From an uncultured Oscillospiraceae bacterium (GTDB lineage: Bacteria; Bacillota; Clostridia; Oscillospirales; Acutalibacteraceae), in contig CASDTR010000058.1 of assembly GCA_949283785.1 (NCBI GenBank), forward strand, positions 1 through 52,371: 52,371 nucleotides of DNA, read 5' to 3'. Positions 9,781 to 18,135 of this stretch are shown one piece after another. Every line of letters starts with the position of its first letter. The stretch's first letter is position 1. The translations under genes were made by a program, and so were the position numbers. A model generated the notes under the pieces. It was not told the origin of the DNA and did not search any database. It saw only the letters and a program-made list of their open reading frames with translations.

Positions 9781-10605
9781 TTAAAGCTTTATAAGGGCGG
9801 CTGCCGCCTTGTTTTTGGAATGTGCCTCAAGCTCGGTGCACTTTATTGCGGCAACTTTATTCAAAAGCTCCTCCCCTGTAACCGAGTGGGAAATTTTAAC
9901 CTTTACAGCCTTTACCGCAATTTTCCCCTCAACAAGAGCCAGCATCTCTCTGTCTATTTTGATTTTCTCTCCGAAATCCCTTACCAGCAGATCCTCACAG
10001 TCAGTGTACATTACTCCGCCCGTGGTGCGGACATTCGACTTCTTTATGGCGCTGTTGGCAACGCAGCTTCCCGCTATGGTTCCGCAGGCATTCTCGGGAA
10101 GCTTCGGCACAAACGCAAGTCCGTTTGTGACCACCAAAGGCTTGCCCTCCAGAAAAATCTCAGAATCAACGCAGGTGTTGTCTCCGATGTCCACTATACG
10201 GTCATAGTCGTCATAACGGGCGTTTCCGTTAACGGAAATGATCTCTATATTGCCCTCTTCAAGATCCTTTTCACTTGCGATCATTTCACCGTTCACAATA
10301 ACCTTTATTTTCTTTCCCGCAAGGGGCGCCACATAGGCTTTGCCGTTTACGATGTAAATCTTCTCTTTAGCGGAGGGATTGATAATTGCCTCGCCGTTGA
10401 TGGTTCCGACTTCCGCATCCTTTCCTACATATACCGTGGAAACTATCCTCTTTTGCTTCACCTTGCCGAAAGCGTTTTTGACTGCGTCATCGGCGTCCTT
10501 GGGAAGAATAAGGAGCACTACGTCCTTGATTTCCTCTATCTCCCTGATCACCTCCGCGTTATTAAGGTGTCTCAAATCACAAATGACCATATGCTTGTAT
10601 TTCAT
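9781..10605 (-). CDS. Unknown protein: N-terminal module plus strand-turn (NG) repeats, ECF cluster
   Basis: 274 residues, no recognised family. Residues 1-50 form a module (MVICDLRHLNNAEV, EIEEIKDVVLLILPKDAD) that recurs in the product of the next gene upstream. Residues 65-170 contain five similarly placed Asn-Gly turns (N70, N87, N105, N126, N161), each flanked by short hydrophobic strands such as KIYIVNGKAYV and KVIVNGEMIA, suggesting a repetitive beta fold. No signal peptide, membrane helix or obvious catalytic motif. ATG 10605 has GGGGA upstream, and an ECF-type promoter lies 36 bases before it. It ends five bases before the sigma factor gene, so it is almost certainly cotranscribed with it. 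Confidence 0.7.
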   Translation of the reverse strand: MKYKHMVICDLRHLNNAEVIREIEEIKDVVLLILPKDADDAVKNAFGKVKQKRIVSTVYVGKDAEVGTINGEAIINPSAKEKIYIVNGKAYVAPLAGKKIKVIVNGEMIASEKDLEEGNIEIISVNGNARYDDYDRIVDIGDNTCVDSEIFLEGKPLVVTNGLAFVPKLPENACGTIAGSCVANSAIKKSNVRTTGGVMYTDCEDLLVRDFGEKIKIDREMLALVEGKIAVKAVKVKISHSVTGEELLNKVAAIKCTELEAHSKNKAAAALIKL

Positions 10606-10641
10606 AAATCATTCCCCTTTTCTGCTGTTTCATAATATAAA

Positions 10642-10666
10642 GACGGATTCAACGGAAATTTGTCCC
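10642..10666 (-). promoter_or_regulatory. Putative ECF-sigma promoter of the NG-repeat gene and sigma operon
   Basis: On the minus strand GGGACAA (10666-10660) and CGTCTTT (starting at 10645) are separated by 14 bases. The same two blocks at the same spacing precede the paralogous gene upstream. ECF sigma factors commonly use a G-rich AAC/GAC -35 and a CGTC -10; assigning it to the adjacent sigma factor is inference. Confidence 0.65.
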
Positions 10667-10930
10667 GCTTTTATTTTTGAAGCTGACGTATTTCAGTCCA
10701 AATTCCCCGCATCCTCTTAAAATACACCTGAGCTTTCTCTCGCTTTTCGCCGCCTGTATTTCGGCAGCGACGTCTGTCCGCTTTACCCTTTCAAGAACCT
10801 CTCTGACTTTTCGGTCGGCATCCGACAGCAAAATCAGCAGACCCACATTCCTGATTTCCTCTATCCTCTCGGCAATACATATATCATTAAGGCATCGCAA
10901 ATCGCAGACCGCCATATTTTCCAGTATCAT
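10649..10930 (-). CDS. Small protein sharing the N-terminal module of its neighbour, ECF cluster
   Basis: 93-residue protein of unknown function. Its first half (MAVCDLRCLND, RIEEIRNVGLLILLSDADRK) aligns without gaps larger than one residue to the first 50 residues of the downstream 274-residue protein; its tail is short, basic and different. ATG 10930 is preferred over ATG 10936 because AAGGAG lies seven bases before the former and only one before the latter. It is followed by a second ECF-type promoter, so the two paralogues can be transcribed separately or together. Confidence 0.65.
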   Translation of the reverse strand: MILENMAVCDLRCLNDICIAERIEEIRNVGLLILLSDADRKVREVLERVKRTDVAAEIQAAKSERKLRCILRGCGEFGLKYVSFKNKSGTNFR

Positions 10931-10964
10931 AAGCATTCTCCTTTCCGCCCTTTACAATAAGAAA

Positions 10965-10989
10965 GACGCGGAAAAGAGAATTTTGTCCC
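10965..10989 (-). promoter_or_regulatory. Putative ECF-sigma promoter of the 93-residue gene
   Basis: On the minus strand GGGACAA (10989-10983) and CGTCTTT (starting at 10968) are separated by 14 bases, identical in blocks and spacing to the site at 10642-10666. It lies 34 bases before ATG 10930, against 36 for the sister site. Confidence 0.65.
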
Positions 10990-11028
10990 TGTATTCTGAA
11001 AATCAATTAAAAATAAATCCGAAAAAAT

Positions 11029-12471
11029 TTACTGCTTCTTCCATGCCCTCGGAATAAAGAGCATAAGCATCGGGAAGAGCTCAAGCCTGCCCGCAAGCAT
11101 GTCAAAAATCAAAACGTATTTGGCGAAGGGGCTGAAGCCGCTGTAATTTCCCATGGGTCCTACTACCTCAAGTCCCGGACCGATATTATTGAGGGTGGCC
11201 ATGACAGCCGAAACGTTTGTCGTAAAATCGAAGCCGTCTCCGGAAACCAGAAGCACCGAAAGCCCCATAACCAAAACGTAAGCCACAAAAAACGCGGTAA
11301 GGGAGCGGGCCACGCTGTGCTCTATTTTCTTTCCGTCAAGAGTCACGACTTTGACGCTGCTCGGATGCATGATATGTCCGAATTCCCTGAACATGGTTTT
11401 GACAAGGAGCACGATACGCGATATTTTGAAGCCGCCGCCCGTACTGCCTGCACAGGCACCGAAAAACATAAGCACTATGAGCAGCACTCTGGAAAACTCA
11501 GGCCAGAGGTTAAAGTCGGTAGTCGAAAATCCCGTGGTGGTTATAATGGAACCGACCTGGAAGGCCGCCTGATGCCACGCCTCAAAAATTGAGCTGTACA
11601 TGGGAAGAATATTCAAAGTTATAAGCGCGACGCTTGCGACGATGATGATTATATACCAGCGAAGCTCCTCGTTTTTAAGAGCTTTCTTGATATTCTTCTC
11701 GTAGAAAATATAAAAATAGACCGTAAAGTTTACGCCGAAAAGTATCATGAATACGGTTACAACCAGCTGTATATAGGGACTGTAGCTTTCAAGGCTTGTA
11801 TTTAAAAGGGCAAAGCCGCCTGTACCGGCAGTACCGAAGGAGATGAGAAGTGCGTCGAAAATATGCATGTTTCCCAAACTAAGCAGTATTATTTCAACTA
11901 CCGTAAGGGCAAAGTATATTCCGTAAAGGGCCTTTGCAGTCGTACTTATTTTCGGGGAGAGCTTTCCGACAGAAGGTCCGGGGCTTTCCGCTCTCATAAG
12001 GTTCATGCTGTATCCTCCGCCGGGTGGGATTATGGCAAGAAGGAATACCAGCACTCCCATACCGCCTATCCAGTGGGAAAAGCTTCTCCAGAACAGCATA
12101 CACTTTGAAAGCGCCTCTACGTTTTTAAGTATACTCGCGCCTGTAGTAGTAAAGCCGGAAACCATTTCAAACAGTGCATCCGTATATGAGGGGATTTCTC
12201 CTGAGATATAAAATGGCAGTGCTCCTACGGCGCTGATTAAAATCCAGCTCAGGGCAACGGTGAGAAAGCCTTCCTTGGCGTAGAAAACGTGATTTGATGG
12301 ACGTTTGGCGGAGAAAATTATGCCGAGGGCCAAAGCTATAAATATGGCGGGGAAAAAGGCCGCTCCGCTGTCCTCCTGATATACGACTGATACAAGACAC
12401 GGCAAAAGCATGAGAGCCGCCTCCGTTAGCAGCACTCTGCCGAGCAAAAACAATACCATTCTTCGGTTCAT
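11029..12471 (-). CDS. trkH: Trk-type potassium uptake membrane subunit
   Basis: 480-residue polytopic membrane protein of the TrkH/TrkG/KtrB family that forms the K+-conducting path. Four pore-loop segments are visible, including MVSGFTTTGASIL, GTAGTGGFALL, GSIITTTGFSTTDF and the last repeat around TLNNIGPGLEVVG, each with the selectivity-filter glycine. GAGGAG lies 12 bases before ATG 12471. It sits 42 bases downstream of trkA, so the two subunits form an operon. No terminator was found before the ECF cluster downstream. Confidence 0.95.
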   Translation of the reverse strand: MNRRMVLFLLGRVLLTEAALMLLPCLVSVVYQEDSGAAFFPAIFIALALGIIFSAKRPSNHVFYAKEGFLTVALSWILISAVGALPFYISGEIPSYTDALFEMVSGFTTTGASILKNVEALSKCMLFWRSFSHWIGGMGVLVFLLAIIPPGGGYSMNLMRAESPGPSVGKLSPKISTTAKALYGIYFALTVVEIILLSLGNMHIFDALLISFGTAGTGGFALLNTSLESYSPYIQLVVTVFMILFGVNFTVYFYIFYEKNIKKALKNEELRWYIIIIVASVALITLNILPMYSSIFEAWHQAAFQVGSIITTTGFSTTDFNLWPEFSRVLLIVLMFFGACAGSTGGGFKISRIVLLVKTMFREFGHIMHPSSVKVVTLDGKKIEHSVARSLTAFFVAYVLVMGLSVLLVSGDGFDFTTNVSAVMATLNNIGPGLEVVGPMGNYSGFSPFAKYVLIFDMLAGRLELFPMLMLFIPRAWKKQ

Positions 12472-12513
12472 GATAGCTTACTTCTCCTCTAATGAACATA
12501 AAATTAAAACATT

Positions 12514-13875
12514 TTACTGCTCTTTCACAATATCCGTAAGATCGTTAAGTCCTGTTTCCGTCGTGACGACAATGACCGTATCGCCTATCTTTATTGAATC
12601 TCTTCCTGACGGAGTTATGATTTCATTGCCTCTTATTATGCTGGAAACCAGAAGGTTGGGACGGAGATTGAGCTTTTCGAGAGGTATTCCCACAACGTCG
12701 GACTCGGCTCTTACAAAGAACTCCAAAGCCTCGACCTTGTTGTTTTCGAGCCTGTAAAGGGTCTGGACATTGCTGCCGAAGGAATTCTGCATGGCGCGCA
12801 CATAGCTGAGTATGCTTTCCGCCGTTATGTGCTTGGGACAAACAACACTGCCTATGGGCATTCCGCTTATCAGCTCGCTGAATTTTATTCTGTTTACCTT
12901 TGTTATGACTTTCGCGTCGGAGGAAGCGCCTATGCACATAGAAAGCATTATGTTCTCTTCGTCGAAATCAGTGAGCAGGACTACCGCTCCCGCATCGAAA
13001 ACGCCTTCCTCTGCCAAAAGCTGCTGATTGGTACCGTCGCCGCAGATTATCACCGCTTTGGGCAGAAGCTCGCTGAGCTTTTCGCAGCGCTGCTTGTCTA
13101 TTTCTATTATTTTAACGTTTATGCCGACGCCGAGAAGCTCCCTTGCGAGATAGTAAGCCATTTTTCCGCCGCCGATTATGGTAACATCCTTCACCGTATT
13201 GAATTTTACTCCCGCTTTTTTCATAAACAGGCTGGCCTGACTGTGCGGGGCGATTATGGAAATTTTATCGCCAACCTGAAGGACGAAATTACCGTCGGGT
13301 ATAATTGTTTCGTTATCTCTCTGGACAATACATATAAGCAGCTTGTTTGTAAATACCGATCTCGCCCTCGAGACCGCCATCCCCGCTATCGACGACCCTT
13401 CGGGGATGCGCACTTTAAGCAGCTCCACCCTGCCCTTTGAAAAGGTATCAACTTCTATTGCCGATGGGAATTTAAGAAGCCTTGCTATTTCCTTTGCGGC
13501 GGCTCTCTCCGGATTAATAATCATTGAAAGGCCCAGCTTCTCTTTTATAAAAGAACGGGAAGCGAGATAGTCGGGATTTCTGACACGGGCTATGGTCTTG
13601 CAGTTACCTGTCTTTTTAGCTATCAGACAGCACAGGAGATTGAGCTCGTCCGAGGGAGTGACTGCAATAAACAGATCTGTCCGTTCAACGCCTGCCTCCT
13701 CCTGAACGCTGTTAACTGCGCCGTTACCCACAATTCCCAAAACATCGTTTTCCGACACCAGCGAGCGAAAGGCCTCGGGATTCGGATCTATGACAACTAT
13801 GTCGTGTCCTTCGCTGTTGAGCTGTTCCGCTATTGTCGCGCCTACTTTGCCGCAGCCGGCAATTATCACTCTCAT
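12514..13875 (-). CDS. trkA: Trk potassium uptake NAD-binding regulatory subunit
   Basis: 453-residue peripheral cytoplasmic protein that gates TrkH in response to nucleotide binding. It has the full TrkA plan: two tandem RCK units, each an NAD-binding Rossmann domain (first GCGKVGATIAEQL at 8-20, second IIGGGKMAYYLAREL near 232) followed by a TrkA-C domain (KVRIPEGSSIAG and FFVRAESDVVGIPL). ATG 13875 is chosen because GGAGG lies ten bases before it and MRVIIAGCGKVG is the usual family start; an upstream frame extension has no RBS. It is first in the trkA-trkH operon. A TATAAT at 14004-13999 is a possible -10, but the -35 is weak. Confidence 0.95.
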   Translation of the reverse strand: MRVIIAGCGKVGATIAEQLNSEGHDIVVIDPNPEAFRSLVSENDVLGIVGNGAVNSVQEEAGVERTDLFIAVTPSDELNLLCCLIAKKTGNCKTIARVRNPDYLASRSFIKEKLGLSMIINPERAAAKEIARLLKFPSAIEVDTFSKGRVELLKVRIPEGSSIAGMAVSRARSVFTNKLLICIVQRDNETIIPDGNFVLQVGDKISIIAPHSQASLFMKKAGVKFNTVKDVTIIGGGKMAYYLARELLGVGINVKIIEIDKQRCEKLSELLPKAVIICGDGTNQQLLAEEGVFDAGAVVLLTDFDEENIMLSMCIGASSDAKVITKVNRIKFSELISGMPIGSVVCPKHITAESILSYVRAMQNSFGSNVQTLYRLENNKVEALEFFVRAESDVVGIPLEKLNLRPNLLVSSIIRGNEIITPSGRDSIKIGDTVIVVTTETGLNDLTDIVKEQ

Positions 13876-14086
13876 TTCTCTTTCCTCCGGCAAGCTCTCC
13901 ACACACGGACAAATATTCCCCAATCCTGAGAGCTTTAAGTTTAATAAAAATTTCGGTTTGAGCATGTGCTTTTTATCATCATTGTTTTTGGTTTTTATAT
14001 TATAACATATTCTTTCGGCATATCTACCATTATCTTGAGAACTTATGTTATATTTTCAAAAAAATTGTCACTTTCCTCCGCGGGAT

Positions 14087-14115
14087 TTGACACGCACCTC
14101 TTTCATGCTTATAAT
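14087..14115 (+). promoter_or_regulatory. Consensus sigma-A promoter of the CNNM/CBS gene
   Basis: TTGACA (14087-14092), 17-base spacer, TATAAT (14110-14115): a perfect match to the vegetative consensus, 36 bases before ATG 14152. Confidence 0.9.
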
Positions 14116-14151
14116 ATATGATAATCAAAAATTGAAAGGAGCAAATCCAAT

Positions 14152-15537
14152 ATGGATGACCCCGGGTCTACAAGCCTGATTTTACAGATTATACTTCTTT
14201 TCGTACTCATTTTAGTCAACGCTTTTTTTGCAATGTCCGAAATCGCCATAATATCTCTCAATGACAGCAAAATTGAGAAAATGGCTGAAAACGGCCACAA
14301 AAAAGCAAAGCAGATCATGCGTCTTACGGAGAATTCAAGCAGCTTCCTCTCCACTATCCAGATAGGCGTAACCCTTGCAGGATTCCTGACTTCCGCATCG
14401 GCATCGCAGGTCTTTGCGCAGAGGCTCACCGACGCAGTGGCGCCCGTACTGCCCGATGCAATACCTCTTTCCTTTGTACACAGCATTTCGGTTGTGCTTA
14501 TAACGCTTATTATGTCATATTTTTCACTGGTTTTCGGAGAACTGGCTCCGAAGCGCATAGCAATGCAGATACCTGAAAAAATATCCTTTCTCGCAGTAGG
14601 ACCCCTGCTTTTCGTTGCTAAAATCACAAAGCCGGCAGTCAAGATTCTCTCCTTCTCCACAAACTTTGTTGTAAGGATTTTCGGATTTGACCCCAACTCC
14701 GATGAGGAGACAGTCACGGAAGAAGAGATAAGGATGATGGTGGACGTCGGTCAGGAAAAAGGAGTTATCGAGGATACCCAGAGAGAAATGATAGATAACA
14801 TCTTTGAGTTTGACGACATCGACGTTTCCGACATTATGACCCACAGAACCGATATGTATGCCGTAGAGGCAAACGACAGCCTTCAGCACGTTATTGATAT
14901 CTCAGTGGAGCGCGGATATTCTAGAATACCCGTCTACGACGACGATCCCGATAACATAATAGGCATAGCTTATATAAAAGATTTGATTCCCTATATCGGC
15001 AAAAGCCTGCCTGAAAACGGACTTCGCTCAATTATGAGAAAAGCATACTATGTTCCCGAAAGCAAAAAATGCGGAACGCTTTTCAAGGAAATGGGCGAAA
15101 GCCACGTTCAGATGGCCATAGTAGTAGATGAATACGGCGGAACGGCCGGCCTCGTGACTCTCGAGGATCTTCTTGAGTCGATAGTCGGCAATATTCAGGA
15201 CGAATATGACCACGAAGCCCAGGAAATATCGAGAATAGATGACGCTACCTTTACCATAGACGGCACCGCCGACATTGAGGAGGTAGGCGACCTTATCAAT
15301 GCGACCTTCCCCGACGGCGACTATGACACCCTGGGCGGATATATCATAAGCCGTCTCGGATTTTTGCCTGCCGACGGTGAAATGAACAGTCTGGAATTTG
15401 AGAATTTCAGGTTTACGGTTTTAACAGTTGAGGACAGACGCATAGGAAAGGTAAAAGTTGAAATCCTTCCCGGAACGCAACCTAAATCAAGCGAACAAGC
15501 CGAGCCGACAGAAGATGTAAAAGAAAAAAGAAAGTAA
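14152..15537 (+). CDS. CNNM/CBS-domain membrane protein (hemolysin C / CorC-associated family)
   Basis: 461-residue inner-membrane protein. Domains in order: CNNM (DUF21) transmembrane domain at 1-190 with LVNAFFAMSEIAI and FGELAPKRIAM; a pair of CBS domains at about 215-340 (DIMTHRTDMYAV, YSRIPVYDDDPDNIIGI, QMAIVVDEYGGTAGLVTLEDLLE); and a C-terminal CorC_HlyC domain at about 365-445 (GTADIEEVGDLI, YDTLGGYII). The family is linked to Mg2+ or other divalent cation export and tolerance; older hemolysin labels are historical. AAAGGAG precedes ATG 14152. Monocistronic with a perfect promoter and terminator. Confidence 0.93.
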   Translation: MDDPGSTSLILQIILLFVLILVNAFFAMSEIAIISLNDSKIEKMAENGHKKAKQIMRLTENSSSFLSTIQIGVTLAGFLTSASASQVFAQRLTDAVAPVLPDAIPLSFVHSISVVLITLIMSYFSLVFGELAPKRIAMQIPEKISFLAVGPLLFVAKITKPAVKILSFSTNFVVRIFGFDPNSDEETVTEEEIRMMVDVGQEKGVIEDTQREMIDNIFEFDDIDVSDIMTHRTDMYAVEANDSLQHVIDISVERGYSRIPVYDDDPDNIIGIAYIKDLIPYIGKSLPENGLRSIMRKAYYVPESKKCGTLFKEMGESHVQMAIVVDEYGGTAGLVTLEDLLESIVGNIQDEYDHEAQEISRIDDATFTIDGTADIEEVGDLINATFPDGDYDTLGGYIISRLGFLPADGEMNSLEFENFRFTVLTVEDRRIGKVKVEILPGTQPKSSEQAEPTEDVKEKRK

Positions 15538-15561
15538 CTCTCCCTTTTACAGTAATTTATA

Positions 15562-15597
15562 AGAGCCGAAGCAAAAGCTTCGGCTCTCTTTCTATTT
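15562..15597 (+). terminator. Terminator of the CNNM/CBS gene
   Basis: An 11-bp perfect stem, AGAGCCGAAGC (15562-15572) with GCTTCGGCTCT (15577-15587) and an AAAA loop, is followed by CTTTCTATTTTTA. It also lies between two convergent genes. Confidence 0.9.
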
Positions 15598-16239
15598 TTA
15601 TTCTACTTCTTCAAAGCTTCCGAGCAAAGCGTCGCCGAATTCCGACAGAATGCTCTCCGCCGTGTTGCCGATTCCCCCGAGAACCGCGTCGTTAAATGTG
15701 CTGTCAGCGTTTACCTTCCAGCTTCCGTCCTCCTGCTTTAACACGGTTACGTCTACTTCATTTGTTACGGTACCCACGTTTTCATCGGTCAGACATTCCA
15801 TGAACAGCTCTTCCATATATTCCTGGTTCTCCTCATCGGTGGCCACGCCTGAACCGAATACGGAGGATAAGCTGTACTGCATTCCTTTAGTTATGTAATT
15901 TTTCATAACCTCAGTCATATCTATAGAAGTGACCTTAGTCTTCACCTTGGCGGTATTTTCATCTACTTCCTCCGATGATATAATTTCATAATCGAGTTTT
16001 TTGCCTATCTCTTTGAGGAATGTCTGCGCATCTTCGACCTTACTTTTATCGGAAATCAAATCCTCTATGCTCTCAAGATCCACATATTTTGCTGCTTCTA
16101 TCATATCCTGATCCTTAAGAGCGTCAAACAGGCCCTCAACGGCACCCTCGGGCGTCTTGGCAGAGCCGCAGGCTGACAAGCCCATAACAAGTACCTGCGC
16201 GGCAAGCACCGCAGCCAAAATTTTAATTACTCTTTTCAT
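15598..16239 (-). CDS. Predicted lipoprotein with DUF4878-like fold
   Basis: 213 residues. The signal peptide ends in a lipobox LSAC, so cysteine 24 would be lipidated and the protein anchored outside the membrane. The mature part begins with TPEGAVEGLFDALKDQD, typical of DUF4878/NTF2-like lipoproteins, then alternating helices and strands (KVKTKVTSIDMTEV, EVDVTVLKQEDGSWKV). Function unknown. ATG 16239 has GGGGAGAGG. It is the last of three genes (transporter, zinc-ribbon, lipoprotein) with gaps of 13 bases or less. Confidence 0.8.
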   Translation of the reverse strand: MKRVIKILAAVLAAQVLVMGLSACGSAKTPEGAVEGLFDALKDQDMIEAAKYVDLESIEDLISDKSKVEDAQTFLKEIGKKLDYEIISSEEVDENTAKVKTKVTSIDMTEVMKNYITKGMQYSLSSVFGSGVATDEENQEYMEELFMECLTDENVGTVTNEVDVTVLKQEDGSWKVNADSTFNDAVLGGIGNTAESILSEFGDALLGSFEEVE

Positions 16240-16252
16240 ATTCCTCTCCCCT

Positions 16253-16510
16253 TTACTCTTCCTGGTGTTCTTTCCTTTTCAGCTTTTTACCGATCTTCTC
16301 ACCGATTCCTTTGAAAAAATCTATAAGCGGCTGAATTTTCGCAATGAGCTTATCGAGCTTTTCATACTCCTCAGCTGCCTTTTTCTCATCCTCATCGAGG
16401 CGGGCTTCCATATTGTAGGTCATCAGATTTGCCCCGCAGTTTTTGCATTCCGCTCTCCAGTCAAAGGGTGAAATCTTCACTCCGCATTTCGGACATTTTG
16501 CCATTATCAT
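16253..16510 (-). CDS. Small zinc-ribbon protein with helical tail
   Basis: 85 residues (83 if ATG 16504 is used). Two CxxC pairs, CPKCG and CKNCG, near the N-terminus form a zinc ribbon; the rest (RLDEDEKKAAEEYEKLDKL and a basic end) is a likely coiled helix. The start overlaps the stop of the transporter gene (ATGA), so translation is probably coupled. Function unknown. The gene lies between a sugar transporter and a lipoprotein, and the three appear to be one operon. Confidence 0.75.
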   Translation of the reverse strand: MIMAKCPKCGVKISPFDWRAECKNCGANLMTYNMEARLDEDEKKAAEEYEKLDKLIAKIQPLIDFFKGIGEKIGKKLKRKEHQEE

Positions 16511-17973
16511 TCACCGGCCTTTCCGTCATTTTCCGCTTGAACCACGGCCATGCGCCTCATGTCGAGATCGTCACGTATCTTTTTGAGCTTATCGCCTACA
16601 AGGTCATAAGCCAAATACGGAACTATGCCCAGCAGTCCCAGCACGGCGGGAATTATCGTAAAGAAAGCCCAGATCCACGCTTTTGTAGCGTCTGTCTGCG
16701 GGACGTGGTCAACTCCCTCAACTATGATATAGCCTACAAAGCTTGCGCCTAAAAGAGCGGTACCGATAGATTTCTGAATGGAGCCCGAAAGCTTACCTAC
16801 AAACGTGAGCACCGAAAAAGCCATACCCTCGCTGCGCTTTCCCGTTTTCCATTCCATGTAGTCAACGGTATCCGAAATCATCTCTGTGGGAACGACCATT
16901 CTTATGGCGCTCACCACTGCCGTAAGCGCTCCCTGTATGGCAAGTACGGGGGCTATTACCCAAATGTTTGACGCGAACCTTATTCCGACAAAATAAACAG
17001 CTATCGGTATTGCCGCAGTGTAAAGTCCCGTCAGGATCATAATCTTTCGGTTATCCCAGCGTTTTTTGAAATAGGGGATCATTAAATATGATATAAAACC
17101 GACAATGGTTCCGGGTATACCGATAAACAAAGATACCGTCGCGGAACCGAGGACGTCGATATAATAATAAGTTGAGAAAATTCCTCCGATGCCGCCCAGG
17201 GCACCTAAAACGTTTGAAAGGATTATCATCATAAGAGGCTTATTTTTAAAGAGGAAGCGCATACTGTCCGCAAACTTCGGCTCGTCGGAAAGGCTCACCA
17301 CCCTCTCTTTGACGAATAATCCCGCAAGAGAGAAAATTGCCATTCCGACTACGGAAACCACTAAGCCCATCACAAAAAACATGGTGTGAAGAGGCACATC
17401 TATTTTTCCGTCCTTAGCCAGGTCTATAAGAGGAGAAATAACTATTCCGGGAAGTCCGCCGAGAATGCTTGAAATAAACCTCGCCGAAGTTATGGCGTTT
17501 GTACGCTCTTTGGGATTCGGAGAAATACTTGCCGAAAGTCCCCAGAAAGGAACGTCTCCTATAGTATAGAAAAGCTCCCAGATTATGTATGAAACATACA
17601 TATACACTATGCGTTTTACGGAGTTTACGGGCTCATCGGATAAAAGCTCGGGACCCGAAAAAAGCATCACCGTAGCAATTGCAAGTGGGATCGGTACAAT
17701 AAGCAGCCACGGACGAAGCTTTCCAAAGCGCGTTCTCGTGCGGTCGATGATGGAGCCCATAATGGGGTCGTTTATGGTATCCCAGATGCCCACAACCAGA
17801 ATCATAAATGATACGGCTTCGGGATCGATCTTAAAAACGCTTACAAAAAAGTACACAAGCCATGACGACATAAACGTATAGCTCATGCACTGTCCGCCGT
17901 TTGCAAAACCGTAGATCAAAGTTTCTTTTACACCCACAAATCTGCGGTTTTGCAGGGTATGCGTACTATCCAT
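16507..17973 (-). CDS. GPH-family (MelB-like) sugar:cation symporter
   Basis: 488-residue polytopic membrane protein of the glycoside-pentoside-hexuronide branch of the MFS. Typical motifs are VGIWDTINDPIMGSIIDRTR with the family's charged loop, FGKLRPWLL, PNPKERTNAITS, and MISDTVDYMEWKTGKRSEG in the second half. The substrate cannot be read, but the nearby FGGY kinase and aldolase suggest a sugar or sugar acid. ATG 17973 with AGGAGG is chosen; a longer in-frame start lacks an RBS and would overlap the promoter. First gene of a three-gene operon. Confidence 0.9.
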   Translation of the reverse strand: MDSTHTLQNRRFVGVKETLIYGFANGGQCMSYTFMSSWLVYFFVSVFKIDPEAVSFMILVVGIWDTINDPIMGSIIDRTRTRFGKLRPWLLIVPIPLAIATVMLFSGPELLSDEPVNSVKRIVYMYVSYIIWELFYTIGDVPFWGLSASISPNPKERTNAITSARFISSILGGLPGIVISPLIDLAKDGKIDVPLHTMFFVMGLVVSVVGMAIFSLAGLFVKERVVSLSDEPKFADSMRFLFKNKPLMMIILSNVLGALGGIGGIFSTYYYIDVLGSATVSLFIGIPGTIVGFISYLMIPYFKKRWDNRKIMILTGLYTAAIPIAVYFVGIRFASNIWVIAPVLAIQGALTAVVSAIRMVVPTEMISDTVDYMEWKTGKRSEGMAFSVLTFVGKLSGSIQKSIGTALLGASFVGYIIVEGVDHVPQTDATKAWIWAFFTIIPAVLGLLGIVPYLAYDLVGDKLKKIRDDLDMRRMAVVQAENDGKAGE

Positions 17974-18007
17974 AAGTAATACCTCCTCTTTGGTCTTTAC
18001 CTTAGAT

Positions 18008-18036
18008 AATATAACATCCGCGCCACGAAAATTCAA
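18008..18036 (-). promoter_or_regulatory. Promoter of the GPH transporter operon
   Basis: On the minus strand TTGAAT (18036-18031) and TATATT (18013-18008) with a 17-base spacer, about 35 bases before ATG 17973. Confidence 0.6.
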
Positions 18037-18135
18037 CAGATTACATAATATTTAATGAGCATTTCTGCGTTTTATTTATAAAATTACTAATACTTTTGCA
18101 CAAATTAACATATAAAAGTTGCTTAAATCATCGGT

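Noticed and set aside
12835-12846. Third GGGACAA ECF site
   Set aside because: The block lies inside trkA on the plus strand and no CGTC occurs 14 bases later.
13999-14004. Confident trkA promoter
   Set aside because: TATAAT is present, but the sequence 17 bases upstream (GTAGAT) is a poor -35.
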